A stretch of 33,658 bases of DNA from a virus. Positions 8,801 through 14,689 of this stretch are shown here, one piece after another. The notes beneath the pieces are model-generated. The model had not been told where the DNA came from, did no database searches, and was given only the letters and a program-made list of their open reading frames with translations. Positions within the stretch are counted from its first letter, which is position 1, and every line of letters starts with the position of its first letter. The DNA is taken from the IMG/VR virus record IMGVR_UViG_3300024062_000003, positions 1 through 33,658 of that record, one strand, 5' to 3'. The translations under genes and the position numbers were made by a program.

Positions 8801-9455
8801 ATTTGATGCTCTTGCGGCCCTTATCATTTACCTGTCCAAACTGCACCAAACTATAAGGGTCCTCTACTCCTACAAAGTCAGGTATCAATAGCTCGATCTT
8901 TTTGTTGAGTTGGCTGCGATTGTTTGCAGGCATATTGCGCCCCGCCCATGACATCATGGTCTGTCCAGTCATATGGGCAAAGTCGCCCCCGGTAGGAGCC
9001 ATCTGGAAGGGCATGTGAACCGGAGCTTGGCCGTACAAATTAAAGAGCTCATCGCCTGCTGTTTTAAGATCTGCAATTGGGGATACGCCAGAGGCCCACA
9101 GTTGATTGTTCTCACGCATATAGTCTTGGCCGCCTGTCAGCCTGATTGGATGCGCTAAGGGAACGTCACCAATACCCTCAAGAATGCCGCCTGCAGCCGT
9201 TAGGTCAGACATTGACGTTAAGAAAGGCCTGCCTACCAAGTCTTGCAGGGTTATTGGATTTACAGGCTGTAGCGTCCCAGTTGGGGCCACATTTGGTCTA
9301 AACTCAAGGGGATCTTTTACCCGGTACTCGGTAGTCTTTCCGGGATGGAATCTGGGGTCAAACTCTGAGCGATTGTACGTTAGCTCATCCAGAATTTTAG
9401 GGATATTATTTAGGATGCCATCCATACGGGTAGGTTTGTTGGGATCTCTTGCCAT
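5871..9455 (-). CDS. Polyvalent virion protein: methyltransferase-like and zincin domains
   Basis: A 1194-aa protein, the largest in the genome. Residues 410-590 look like a class I SAM-dependent methyltransferase: motif I is SLDYGAGHG at about 423-431, followed by VSTNVLNVIPP and an AVIQTRS strand. Residues 640-860 resemble a large polyvalent-protein domain (LPD23-like), with TVLHELQHAIQ at about 786-796 giving an HExxH zinc site, and a downstream GEVEARN that may supply the third ligand. Short hydrophobic Gly/Ala stretches occur near 357-373 and 601-616 and again near the C-terminus. Its place between terL and the adaptor suggests a virion component injected with the DNA and acting in the host cell. 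Domain calls are from motifs only. The extreme N-terminus is unassigned. Confidence 0.8.
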   Translation of the reverse strand: MARDPNKPTRMDGILNNIPKILDELTYNRSEFDPRFHPGKTTEYRVKDPLEFRPNVAPTGTLQPVNPITLQDLVGRPFLTSMSDLTAAGGILEGIGDVPLAHPIRLTGGQDYMRENNQLWASGVSPIADLKTAGDELFNLYGQAPVHMPFQMAPTGGDFAHMTGQTMMSWAGRNMPANNRSQLNKKIELLIPDFVGVEDPYSLVQFGQVNDKGRKSIKSMMDTEFRNLGGISLPQARLAVSDQTQLLPNVGGFKNVGVMDLEGGILSGQGNATYPDAIAGSYLGTLDTDVTAMDLNPNRLARAVKKDGTFREGPPGIDYLSTRTSPGRAMQTGIFGGLITQDLVDEQGAKGKKVRSPIAVGLGALAGAVGMGYSGQEVEAGVVDTAKKVVAADAKTTQRANTVNTAKSAAAYLKNQGASGKSLDYGAGHGINAKAMGFDETFEPFAGEGFTPTYTSGQDIPRGSYGQIVSTNVLNVIPPTDVIDGQVFRPRDMAVLNIGDALQDGGMAVIQTRSASAVNELKKSKTATPQDESGAFVTSRGSYQKGFTRPELQEYVQGVLGDGFSVEIVPAKDISAGSAVKVVKLSRSPSAQVKDPSSRNLLAGGTSVALGTGLLGASEESDASIVGSLSKLGAGRQDLLGMAKKMSNEGMDRARIWQRTGWELGTDGQWKTELPNTKTKINIPQIEEGRQYYTGTIADIVDDPELLSQYEKGGRKPTVRDMDGEIEEYRSRGTYGPLGDIEFIVDRNMPADQGFHKEGHFNSNEEWSPEMIVISGKSSPAEQRATVLHELQHAIQDREGFASGGSARSFEKEERIRDAFYDGVGLTPAGSKRLQELEAKSNEVGQGSMSIKELNELERLKVEKQIADRFNAETVGEAGARSPYGMYRSLMGEVEARNVEYRDQTFADLGLRDTSPYYSEDAFEPTSQQIFRAGSDDELTNELALLDLPNFRSDASSLDDDFSRMQQTADGGIINQMMAQNARSQQLAKYGDALKSRREAIKLKDTTRKLLDVDRPGTLQLGTEFAMRGAEDLAKVIVGATGSLFSPDSGFYEKVSGSDSVFGKPSEAYEDVTGAIAAGLEKYVVPELKEAFAWKGDSGRSINDKVDKTVQDVVAAYTATPQSFQDSVTPRLPYAATLVLSAYGLGAGKAALQGGKRIVGEPGGPGILGRLNPLEGELVMPEGLPNSKPIGLLQ

Positions 9456-9483
9456 CGTGCCTGCTCAGGTTGTCCGTGAATGA

Positions 9484-9497
9484 GGCCGATTATACCA
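9484..9497 (-). promoter_or_regulatory. Late promoter-like motif
   Basis: Minus-strand TGGTATAATCGGCC, the best example of the repeated motif, in the 46-base gap between terL and the 1194-aa gene. The perfect -10 TATAAT (9489-9494) is preceded by TGG, the extended -10 element. No -35 hexamer is visible 17 bases upstream. A start near 9482 would leave a leader of about 27 bases before the ATG at 9455. Confidence 0.6.
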
Positions 9498-9501
9498 CGT
9501 T

Positions 9502-10791
9502 TTAAACGATTCCCTGAAGGTTCCTTCTGATAGGGTCACCCCAGTCATTAAAGGGCCTGTAACCGACTGCTAGGTAGCGGAATGCGTCTGCACAGTGTGA
9601 TGTCCAATCGTGTAGCGGTTTGCCACGCCAGACCATGTTCTTGTCGTCATAGTCCCTGCGGTACTGCCTGAGAGCATCTACGCCACGCTCGCACTTCTTG
9701 AGATCGAACCAGCAGCGGCTAATCATGGTCCTAGCTGCCTGTATCCCGTCATCCACCCCCAGTTGAGGGGCAATGGTTACCGGGCGTACTGCCAAGGTAT
9801 CGAGGGTCTCCAGCCGTGACTTGCCTGTGCCCATCTCCCGGACCCGGACATCATGCGGCAGGATATGGCTCTCGTAATGGTAGCCCTTCTCAGCTAATAC
9901 TCTTGCGTAGTGATCCAGACCCACGCCACTGCACTCATAGTAGTCAATAAGGCGCACCTCTTGCCCCACCATCTGCGCAAACCATATGGCAGTGCTATCG
10001 CCTACCCCAAGATCCCAAGCCGTTACAACGCCAACAGAGCGCTCGTATGGCACCTCACCAAGACGGCCTTCGTTGTTAACTGCACGCATTTCTTCAGCAT
10101 AGAACGCACCATCAGCATGGATCAGCATGTCGCCATTCCAGATATGGTCATACAGTTCTGGGCGCTTAGCCTTGTCATCCTTGCGCTCTTTGTCCAGCAC
10201 ATCAGGGAAGTAGGGATTGTTCTCCCAGTTCATCTGGATGATCTTGCTGTCCTCTGGAGGGTCTAGCCTGAATCGCCTGTGCGTAGCTGAGCGCTTTGTT
10301 TCTGGATTCCACGTTACCCAGATCTCTGAGTCCTCTTCCCGGACAGTTGGTATTAGCTTCTGCCATGCGCTGTCAGACACTCCCTCAGCCTCGTCTACCC
10401 ACGCTAGAATGATCCTAGCCTTTGACTTGATGCTGTCGAGGTTTCGCCTTAGACCGGCAAAGACATAGTTAATACGGCCATCACGGGACCTGACAAACTT
10501 CTCACCAATCTCGTAATACGCATTGAGCCAATCCACGCTGCGGATAGCTGACTTTATCTCTTCAAGGCTAGACTCATCCAGAGAGTTGAGGTGCTCACGG
10601 GCACAGAGGATCTGGCCACTCTTTCCTGCCATCCCCCACTGGTAACCACGCACTGCAGTCATCAGGGCAAAGGATCTGGTCTTGCCTGAACCACGGCCTC
10701 CAAAGGCTCCCCGGTATCTGGCGGACCCTTCAAAGATCGAGACTATCTTGGGTGGTAGGCGTATCTCAGCCTTAGTGCATTTTTGGGTCAT
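9502..10791 (-). CDS. terL: Terminase large subunit (PBSX/Sf6-type)
   Basis: A 429-aa packaging motor and nuclease. The ATPase domain shows Walker A GGRGSGKT (residues 31-38), Walker B ILAWVDEAE (129-136) and a coupling-type IWVTWNPETKR (157-167). The C-terminal RNase H-like nuclease has TAWDLGVGDS with Asp260 as a metal ligand, an LIDYYECSG strand, and HCADAFRYLA near the end. Length and motifs match the PBSX/Terminase_3 group that includes Sf6 gp2, phages that package by headful from a pac site. It overlaps terS by 20 bases and has no clear ribosome site of its own, so it probably depends on translation of terS. Headful packaging agrees with the circular assembly. Confidence 0.95.
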   Translation of the reverse strand: MTQKCTKAEIRLPPKIVSIFEGSARYRGAFGGRGSGKTRSFALMTAVRGYQWGMAGKSGQILCAREHLNSLDESSLEEIKSAIRSVDWLNAYYEIGEKFVRSRDGRINYVFAGLRRNLDSIKSKARIILAWVDEAEGVSDSAWQKLIPTVREEDSEIWVTWNPETKRSATHRRFRLDPPEDSKIIQMNWENNPYFPDVLDKERKDDKAKRPELYDHIWNGDMLIHADGAFYAEEMRAVNNEGRLGEVPYERSVGVVTAWDLGVGDSTAIWFAQMVGQEVRLIDYYECSGVGLDHYARVLAEKGYHYESHILPHDVRVREMGTGKSRLETLDTLAVRPVTIAPQLGVDDGIQAARTMISRCWFDLKKCERGVDALRQYRRDYDDKNMVWRGKPLHDWTSHCADAFRYLAVGYRPFNDWGDPIRRNLQGIV

Positions 10792-11200
10792 CAGGGAAGG
10801 GCTCAGCGACCAAGGTCACATGGGTAGGCTGCATGGAATTGTCACTGCTCACATGGTCAACCTGCGACTTGTCCCCGTACTTTCTGGGAGACATCCGGGC
10901 AACCTTCCACTTGCGGGAGTCTACTCGGAGCTTGGCGCGTTGGATCGCATTGCTGTCAGCGTCTTCGGATAGCTCATCTGCAATGTCTACAATCTCATCA
11001 GCGTAAAAGTCAGCCTGACAATCCCGAGCTCTCGCGTACTGCTCCGAAAAGTCTTTCTTGTCACTGTCCGTTACCCACTTCATTAACGTGCTGAGTGCTG
11101 GCATTGAGTCATCACGACAGATCTGCCGGGCGCTCTCGCCCAAGGCTAATCTTCTGCAAATGGTGCTCGCTAGTTCATCATTAAATATTGTTGGTCTCAT
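10772..11200 (-). CDS. terS: Terminase small subunit
   Basis: A 142-aa protein. Residues 1-60 form a helix-turn-helix (CRRLALGESARQICRDDSMP, then STLMKWV) that would bind the packaging site. The middle (QYARARDCQADFYADEIVDIADE) is the helical oligomerisation region, followed by AKLRVDSRKWKVARMSPRKYGDK. This series closely follows Sf6 gp1-type small terminases. Its ATG overlaps the stop of the 59-aa ORF (ATGA at 11197-11200), and its end overlaps terL. It should form a ring that recognises pac and hands DNA to terL. Confidence 0.93.
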   Translation of the reverse strand: MRPTIFNDELASTICRRLALGESARQICRDDSMPALSTLMKWVTDSDKKDFSEQYARARDCQADFYADEIVDIADELSEDADSNAIQRAKLRVDSRKWKVARMSPRKYGDKSQVDHVSSDNSMQPTHVTLVAEPFPDDPKMH

Positions 11201-11376
11201 TCTTCACATATACAAGGGCTCTGGAAGCATCTACAGGCCCTCTCCAGTCGTTGTCTACTTAGGTGTATCACATCATCAAGCAGTAACTGATCGCGGTCAT
11301 ACAGCGCCTGAGCTAAGTCCTGCACCAGCTCAAGGTCCGCATCGTTAAGGTCACTGCCAATGATAAATTTGCTCAT
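11197..11376 (-). CDS. Hidden 59-aa ORF coupled to terS
   Basis: Reading the minus strand from the ATG at 11376 gives a 59-aa protein starting MSKFIIGSDLNDADLELV and ending CRCFQSPCICEE. The stop overlaps the terS start as ATGA. The gap it fills is otherwise empty, and it fits the dense packing of this operon. The N-terminal half is acidic and helical. The C-terminus carries a cluster of four cysteines (C-R-C, C-I-C), which could bind metal. No ribosome site precedes the ATG, but a TATAAT hexamer ends seven bases before it, so the mRNA may be leaderless. The function is unknown; a terminase accessory role is only suggested by position. Confidence 0.7.
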   Translation of the reverse strand: MSKFIIGSDLNDADLELVQDLAQALYDRDQLLLDDVIHLSRQRLERACRCFQSPCICEE

Positions 11377-11391
11377 GGCTCGATTATAACA
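11377..11391 (-). promoter_or_regulatory. Late promoter-like motif, leaderless position
   Basis: Minus-strand TGTTATAATCGAGCC fills the whole 15-base gap between two genes. TATAAT lies at 11383-11388, and six bases separate it from the ATG at 11376, so the predicted start falls on the A of the ATG. It is the probable promoter for the 59-aa ORF, terS and terL. Confidence 0.55.
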
Positions 11392-11595
11392 CTATTGGTC
11401 ATCTTGTATCTGCTCGGACCAGCTAACCTCTACTGGCGCCCCCAGATGGCAGGCAGGGCAGAGTCCATATGCTGTGTCCTCCTCCTCGCTCAACCAATAC
11501 TGCAGCCCGGTGCCACAGTCATCACAGAACGCTCTGGTTAAGGTCATGCCTGACGTTGGTTTATCCGGCTTATTTAACCAGTGGATCTTTGCCAT
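11392..11595 (-). CDS. Small zinc-ribbon protein
   Basis: A 67-aa protein with two CxxC pairs, CDDC at residues 24-27 and CPAC at about 46-49, spaced as in a zinc ribbon. The rest is MAKIHWLNKPDKPTSG at the start and an acidic SWSEQIQDDQ tail. Small zinc-ribbon proteins are common in phage early regions, and they often bind nucleic acid or RNA polymerase, but no specific partner can be named here. Its ATG overlaps the stop of the DUF3310 gene (TAATG). It lies just before the late promoter at 11377-11391, so it belongs to the early block. Confidence 0.8.
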   Translation of the reverse strand: MAKIHWLNKPDKPTSGMTLTRAFCDDCGTGLQYWLSEEEDTAYGLCPACHLGAPVEVSWSEQIQDDQ

Positions 11596-11813
11596 TAGTC
11601 GTATACCTCGTCACTATATTGGTAATGTAACAGCAGCTCGCAGTAGTGCATGGCCTTCTTGACGTCCTCTGCTCCGTTCTTACCCTTGTGCCGGGTGATG
11701 TACTTAATCACGTTGCCCTGAAAATAGTCAAGCTCATTCGCTGCAATATACTCTATGGGCTGGATGGCCAACTTGTAGTGGCTGCCACCCTCCTGCTTAT
11801 CCAGTGCGCTCAT
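11595..11813 (-). CDS. DUF3310 protein (T7 gp1.7-like fold family)
   Basis: A 72-aa protein with the DUF3310 signature: GGSHYK, IQPIEYIAANELDYFQGNVIKYITRHK, then KNGAEDVKKAMHYCELLL. Members occur in many phages. The T7 gp1.7 nucleotide kinase belongs to this superfamily, so a nucleotide-metabolism role is possible but not shown. I place the start at 11813 and not at the in-frame ATG at 11819, because GGAGG directly abuts the latter while it lies six bases before 11813. The gene overlaps the end of the phosphoesterase gene by 17 bases. Confidence 0.85.
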   Translation of the reverse strand: MSALDKQEGGSHYKLAIQPIEYIAANELDYFQGNVIKYITRHKGKNGAEDVKKAMHYCELLLHYQYSDEVYD

Positions 11814-12636
11814 CTTCATCCTCCATATATGTCCTAGCTAGGTAGTCTAGGCTGATAGGCATCTCGTCAAACTCACCGTCCTGCACCTCGTTAAGCATCC
11901 AGATACCACGCCAGCTATTGTTAGTCTGGTAGTTGAGGTACTCCTCAGCGTGCGTGTAAAAGATCCCTGCGAATATCCCGGTCAATCTCTTGCCATCGGC
12001 CCTCTTGTTGAAGGCTATCGCCCGGTCCTGAACGTGGCCCATCACGGTGGACATATGGAGCTTTTTAAGCATGAGGTCAGGGCTCGATACAGGGCGCCCC
12101 ATCACACCTGAGCAGTGGTAGTGGGCGTAACAAACGCCATCAATCACTACGGGTTTGAGGAAGTCATGCACCTCCCAGCCCATCTCCTTTAGCTGCAGAT
12201 CGTCATAGCTCATTAGGCCCTCTAGCTTAACGTCAGCATCCAAAGCTCTCTCTATGCGGTACTCATGGTTGCCAATGGTAAACACCAGCCGAGGGTTCCA
12301 TTGTTTCTTCTTGTCGTGCTTTAGTTTGGCCTGCTCCTCCCTGATGGGGTCTAGGAAGGCTCTCATTGCGTTTATACCGGCGTTAACGTCCTCGACATAC
12401 CTGCGCCCCTCAAAAGACTTGCTGCCCTTAGCATCGTGGCTGGACAGCGAGGGGAAGTCCCAGTGGTCACCTATGTGAACAATAACGTCTGGTTTTGTTT
12501 TGGCGGCATACATTCCTGCCCAGCGGAGGTGGTCCCACGACTGACCCGGCTTTGTCTGGGTGTCTGGTATGACCATGTGGCGAGGCAATGGCTTGCCTTT
12601 TCTGCGTTTGAATAAATCTCGTAGGTAATCGAACAT
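11797..12636 (-). CDS. Calcineurin-like metallophosphoesterase
   Basis: A 279-aa protein with phosphoesterase motifs in order: HMVIPDTQ (metal motif I, about residue 20-27), VIHIGDHWDF (motif II, GDxxD), FTIGNHEYRIER (motif III, GNHE), CYAHYHCSG and VMGHVQDRA (late His motifs). The usual DxH of motif I reads DTQ and the usual GHTH reads GHVQ, a variant common in phage members. Substrates could be phosphodiester bonds in nucleic acids or nucleotides. The N-terminus is basic (FKRRKGK). Start 12636 is chosen because GGAGG lies nine bases upstream; an upstream GTG at 12678 lacks such a site. A possible promoter precedes it at 12659-12686. Confidence 0.88.
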   Translation of the reverse strand: MFDYLRDLFKRRKGKPLPRHMVIPDTQTKPGQSWDHLRWAGMYAAKTKPDVIVHIGDHWDFPSLSSHDAKGSKSFEGRRYVEDVNAGINAMRAFLDPIREEQAKLKHDKKKQWNPRLVFTIGNHEYRIERALDADVKLEGLMSYDDLQLKEMGWEVHDFLKPVVIDGVCYAHYHCSGVMGRPVSSPDLMLKKLHMSTVMGHVQDRAIAFNKRADGKRLTGIFAGIFYTHAEEYLNYQTNNSWRGIWMLNEVQDGEFDEMPISLDYLARTYMEDEDERTG

Positions 12637-12658
12637 TGGGGTAGCCCTCCGTGGCTGT

Positions 12659-12686
12659 ATTGTACACCAGTTGATCACTGGCGCAA
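12659..12686 (-). promoter_or_regulatory. Possible promoter before phosphoesterase gene
   Basis: Minus-strand TGTACAAT contains the -10 hexamer TACAAT at 12659-12664. A partial -35, TTGCGC, lies at 12681-12686 with a 16-base spacer. The predicted start near 12652 leaves a leader of about 16 bases with GGAGG before the ATG at 12636. It overlaps the end of the preceding gene. Confidence 0.35.
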
Positions 12687-12902
12687 TGGGGCTGTATCTG
12701 CCTCCAGTATGGCTTCGATAGCCAGCTTTTGCTGCGGGGTAACCCAGAGGTGCAGCTCGGTCATGCCCTCGTTATTTCTGCGCTCTCGCATCTCTCGCAT
12801 GATCTGGGCCTTTGGCTTTGGGCCGCTGTTAAACACTGCGTCAAAGTTTTTGCTAAAGGTCTCCCGGTCAGGGAGGGGTCTTGCTGCTGATCCCTTACCC
12901 AT
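12675..12902 (-). CDS. Small basic protein, unknown
   Basis: A 75-aa protein starting MGKGSAARPLPDRETF and containing KAQIMREMRERRNNEGMTELHLWVTPQQK. The C-terminal half (TELHLWVTPQQKLAIEAILEA) has the strand-helix look of a ribbon-helix-helix DNA-binding protein, but this is only an impression. GGAGG lies six bases before the ATG at 12902, inside the upstream gene, and the two genes overlap by eight bases. A longer in-frame reading upstream would overlap the neighbour completely and has no ribosome site. Confidence 0.75.
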   Translation of the reverse strand: MGKGSAARPLPDRETFSKNFDAVFNSGPKPKAQIMREMRERRNNEGMTELHLWVTPQQKLAIEAILEADTAPLRQ

Positions 12903-13122
12903 TTGGCACCTCCAGAGAGTATTCAGCAACCATGCACTTCTCATCAAACTGGTTGTAAACCGGGACCTGAGTGGAAGTGATTTTGTGGCCCATGCAGCGC
13001 AGGTCATATACCCTTGCTGCCAGCCTGCTAATGCCTAGCTCCTGCCAAGCGTTTAGGGTGGTCAGAGCACCACCCCCCTCAAGAAACTCAATCACGCGAT
13101 CATTCTGACTTAAATTTTTCAT
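12895..13122 (-). CDS. Helix-turn-helix protein (HTH_39-like)
   Basis: A 75-aa protein, MKNLSQNDRVIEFLEGGGALTTLNAWQELGISRLAARVYDLRCMGHKI. This matches the short phage helix-turn-helix family (HTH_39) with the LNAWxELGIxRLAARVYDLR core at about residues 23-42. The C-terminus (VPVYNQFDEKCMVAEYSLEV) forms the small wing. It probably binds DNA, perhaps as a transcription regulator of the early block. A strong GGAGG ribosome site lies just before the ATG, which overlaps nothing upstream. Confidence 0.85.
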   Translation of the reverse strand: MKNLSQNDRVIEFLEGGGALTTLNAWQELGISRLAARVYDLRCMGHKITSTQVPVYNQFDEKCMVAEYSLEVPNG

Positions 13123-13133
13123 ACATCCTCCGG

Positions 13134-13607
13134 TTAAATAACATCACAGCCGTGGCTCTCTTCAAGACCTTGGGCCTCAAAGAGTTTGTCACGGAGAGTA
13201 GCCTCAAGCTCAAGATAGATAAGCTCCTTATACATATCTCCAAAGCCAATGCGCTCATTGCTAATAAAATCAACAGCATTAGCACACACAGTTTGAAAAT
13301 CACCCAGAGCCGCACAGTGATTGAAGACATCTTCATTGCCCTCCACAGTGATGTCGTGCTTTACGCTGTAAACATCACGCCAGTAGTTGATGATTTTTTC
13401 AAAGTTCTCAGTGTCTTCGTAGAGCACTCTTATCCATGTCTTCTTCAGATCATGCAGCGCTTCAGGAAGAAAGTCCTCAATCCAGCTAGGCTTTGCCTGA
13501 AACCAGCTAAACACTGCCAGATCCTTCAACTCATCTGACAGGCTCATCAGGTCATTATCCCAATCAGCCGGTGCCTGTGCAATTACGTTTTCAAAAATAT
13601 CTTTCAT
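13134..13607 (-). CDS. Early-region protein, unknown
   Basis: A 157-aa acidic protein beginning MKDIFENVIAQAPADWDND and rich in aromatic residues (WFQAKPSWIEDF, WIRVLYED, IINYWRDVY). It looks mostly helical, without membrane segments or recognised motifs. The start at 13607 is set by AAGGGGAAAGAC immediately before the ATG, a leader shared by several early genes. That ribosome site overlaps the stop of the preceding 68-aa gene, so the two are coupled. Its place among small early genes makes host takeover or anti-defence roles possible, without direct evidence. Confidence 0.8.
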   Translation of the reverse strand: MKDIFENVIAQAPADWDNDLMSLSDELKDLAVFSWFQAKPSWIEDFLPEALHDLKKTWIRVLYEDTENFEKIINYWRDVYSVKHDITVEGNEDVFNHCAALGDFQTVCANAVDFISNERIGFGDMYKELIYLELEATLRDKLFEAQGLEESHGCDVI

Positions 13608-13617
13608 GTCTTTCCCC

Positions 13618-13824
13618 TTAAATGTTGGTTTTGATAACGTCAACCGCGCTATCGAGATTAGCGAAATACAGAGCCTCTTCGAGAGCACCTACGCCAGCAG
13701 ACATAACATGTGACCGCACAAAATACTGCACAGTCTCATCGCTGTCTGCCAGCAGCCTCTCGGCCATTAGCTGCTCGATAATTTTTACATCTACATCCAG
13801 AGTCATTTCAATTTTGATTTTCAT
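13618..13824 (-). CDS. Small early protein, unknown
   Basis: A 68-aa protein beginning MKIKIEMTLDVDVKII and continuing with an acidic helical region (LADSDETVQYFVRSHVMSAG, ALEEALYFANLDSAVDVI). The alternating N-terminal strand followed by helices is compatible with a small alpha/beta domain, but no family is recognised. It is the first gene after the promoter and leader at 13845-13888, and its ribosome site is AAGGGGAAAAAC before the ATG. Confidence 0.78.
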   Translation of the reverse strand: MKIKIEMTLDVDVKIIEQLMAERLLADSDETVQYFVRSHVMSAGVGALEEALYFANLDSAVDVIKTNI

Positions 13825-13844
13825 GTTTTTCCCCTTACTTATTG

Positions 13845-13888
13845 CGTTAGTGAGGCTTCATGGTAATACAGTAACGGTTACCATGCAA
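13845..13888 (-). promoter_or_regulatory. Early promoter with palindromic operator and conserved leader
   Basis: On the minus strand a -35 TTGCAT (13883-13888) and -10 TACCAT (13860-13865) are 17 bases apart. The palindrome GTAACCGTTAC (13871-13881) occupies the spacer. Downstream is the 11-base leader CCTCACTAACG (13845-13855), then AAGGGGAAA before the ATG at 13824. The same elements, in the same order and spacing, recur at 14566-14608. Confidence 0.6.
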
Positions 13889-13908
13889 CCCCCCTAAGCA
13901 AAATAATT

Positions 13909-14190
13909 TTACCAGTCCAAACTGCAGGCCATCATGGTCCCGGCATCTTGGTTCTCAAGGTAGAACCCATGCTTCTCCACCAGCTTCTGCAGCTTTGGGT
14001 GGAACCCGGTAGGATGCCACTCCTGCCAGAAGTCGTGCAGCGGCATTCCATCAGGGGCACACTCGCCCTCGCAACGGAACCAAATGCGGTGCTTATCGAC
14101 CTTTTCTTCGCCAGTCCATTCATCGTAGGTCACCGCGTTAGCCTTTGGAAACGCCTTGTTGATGTGCTTGCATAAAGTGATTGCTTTCAT
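13909..14190 (-). CDS. Early-region protein, unknown
   Basis: A 93-aa protein beginning MKAITLCKHINKAFPKANAV. The middle is rich in Trp, His and Cys (RIWFRCEGECAPDGMPLHDFWQEWHPTGFHPKLQKL), which might bind metal, but no known zinc motif is clear. The ATG at 14190 is preceded by AAGGGGAAACAT, the leader seen before other early genes. A stable GC hairpin lies just upstream at 14207-14222. The function is unknown. Confidence 0.8.
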   Translation of the reverse strand: MKAITLCKHINKAFPKANAVTYDEWTGEEKVDKHRIWFRCEGECAPDGMPLHDFWQEWHPTGFHPKLQKLVEKHGFYLENQDAGTMMACSLDW

Positions 14191-14206
14191 ATGTTTCCCC
14201 TTAGTT

Positions 14207-14222
14207 GCCCCCCGGAGGGGGC
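14207..14222 (-). other. GC hairpin with UCCG tetraloop
   Basis: GCCCCC and GGGGGC form a perfect 6-bp stem around a TCCG loop on the minus strand (an extra-stable cUNCGg tetraloop in RNA). No U-run follows, so it is not a standard terminator. It lies between the 104-aa gene and the ribosome site of the 93-aa gene, and may protect the upstream mRNA end or reduce downstream translation. Confidence 0.55.
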
Positions 14223-14229
14223 GGTTAGA

Positions 14230-14544
14230 TTAAAGTTCTACAGCCCAAGACTCAGTAGCGTCATAGTTAATGTCAAAGTCTTCGTGATACATATCTATGT
14301 GGCTGTGTGCATCGTACTGACCGCGAATGTGAAACTCTGTTCCTTCTGGATAATCATCATCCTTAAATCGGTTGATTTCTTTTAGAGTGATCGCGCCATT
14401 TCCAAGCGCATTGTTGATCTCAGTATCGTTATGCTCCGCGATCAGTGCCCAACCACCACAGCGTACAATTGGGTAGCCTTTATAGCCCTCTACGCTCTCA
14501 CGACACTCTGCTCTTGCTAGTTTAATTTCTTGTAATTTAGTCAT
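14230..14544 (-). CDS. Early-region acidic protein, unknown
   Basis: A 104-aa protein beginning MTKLQEIKLARAECRESVEG and strongly acidic toward its end (HIDMYHEDFDINYDATESWAVEL). A GGWALIAEHND strand and TLKEINRFKDDD helix are visible. The high acidity in a small early protein is reminiscent of DNA-mimic proteins, but this is speculation. The ATG at 14544 follows GGGGAAACAAA. It is the first gene after the promoter at 14566-14608. Confidence 0.8.
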   Translation of the reverse strand: MTKLQEIKLARAECRESVEGYKGYPIVRCGGWALIAEHNDTEINNALGNGAITLKEINRFKDDDYPEGTEFHIRGQYDAHSHIDMYHEDFDINYDATESWAVEL

Positions 14545-14565
14545 TTTGTTTCCCCATACATATCT

Positions 14566-14608
14566 CGTTAGTGAGGTCACATTGTACACTAGTAACCGTT
14601 ACTGTCTT
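14566..14608 (-). promoter_or_regulatory. Early promoter with palindromic operator and conserved leader
   Basis: Minus-strand -10 TACAAT (14581-14586) with a weak -35 AAGACA (14603-14608), 16 bases apart. The palindrome GTAACGGTTAC (14592-14602) lies in the spacer, five bases from the -10. Downstream are CCTCACTAACG (14566-14576) and GGGGAAAC before the ATG at 14544. The arrangement copies the promoter at 13845-13888. Confidence 0.6.
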
Positions 14609-14625
14609 AGAACCATTTTGCATAT

Positions 14626-14689
14626 GGTTATAACTTTTTGGAATAACCAGGGAATTACCCTCCGGACAAAGTTTGGTGTTTTTTGTCCG
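14626..14689. repeat. Two inverted repeats in the early intergenic region
   Basis: GGTTAT and ATAACC pair at 14626-14648 (6-bp arms, 11-base loop). CGGACAAA and TTTGTCCG pair at 14663-14689 (8-bp arms, 11-base loop). They lie between the terminator at 14705-14730 and the promoter at 14566-14608, in a 251-base stretch without a gene (14545-14795). No supported ORF lies in that stretch. The rest of it (14731-14795) shows nothing clear. Confidence 0.5.

Noticed and set aside
12675-13007. A longer 110-aa version of the 75-aa gene
   Set aside because: The extra N-terminus overlaps the HTH_39-like gene completely, and the strong GGAGG site marks 12902 as the start.
13900-13915. TGGTAAAATT as another late promoter-like site on the minus strand
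   Set aside because: It lacks the TCGGCC continuation and overlaps the stop of the 93-aa gene; the similarity stops at the -10.
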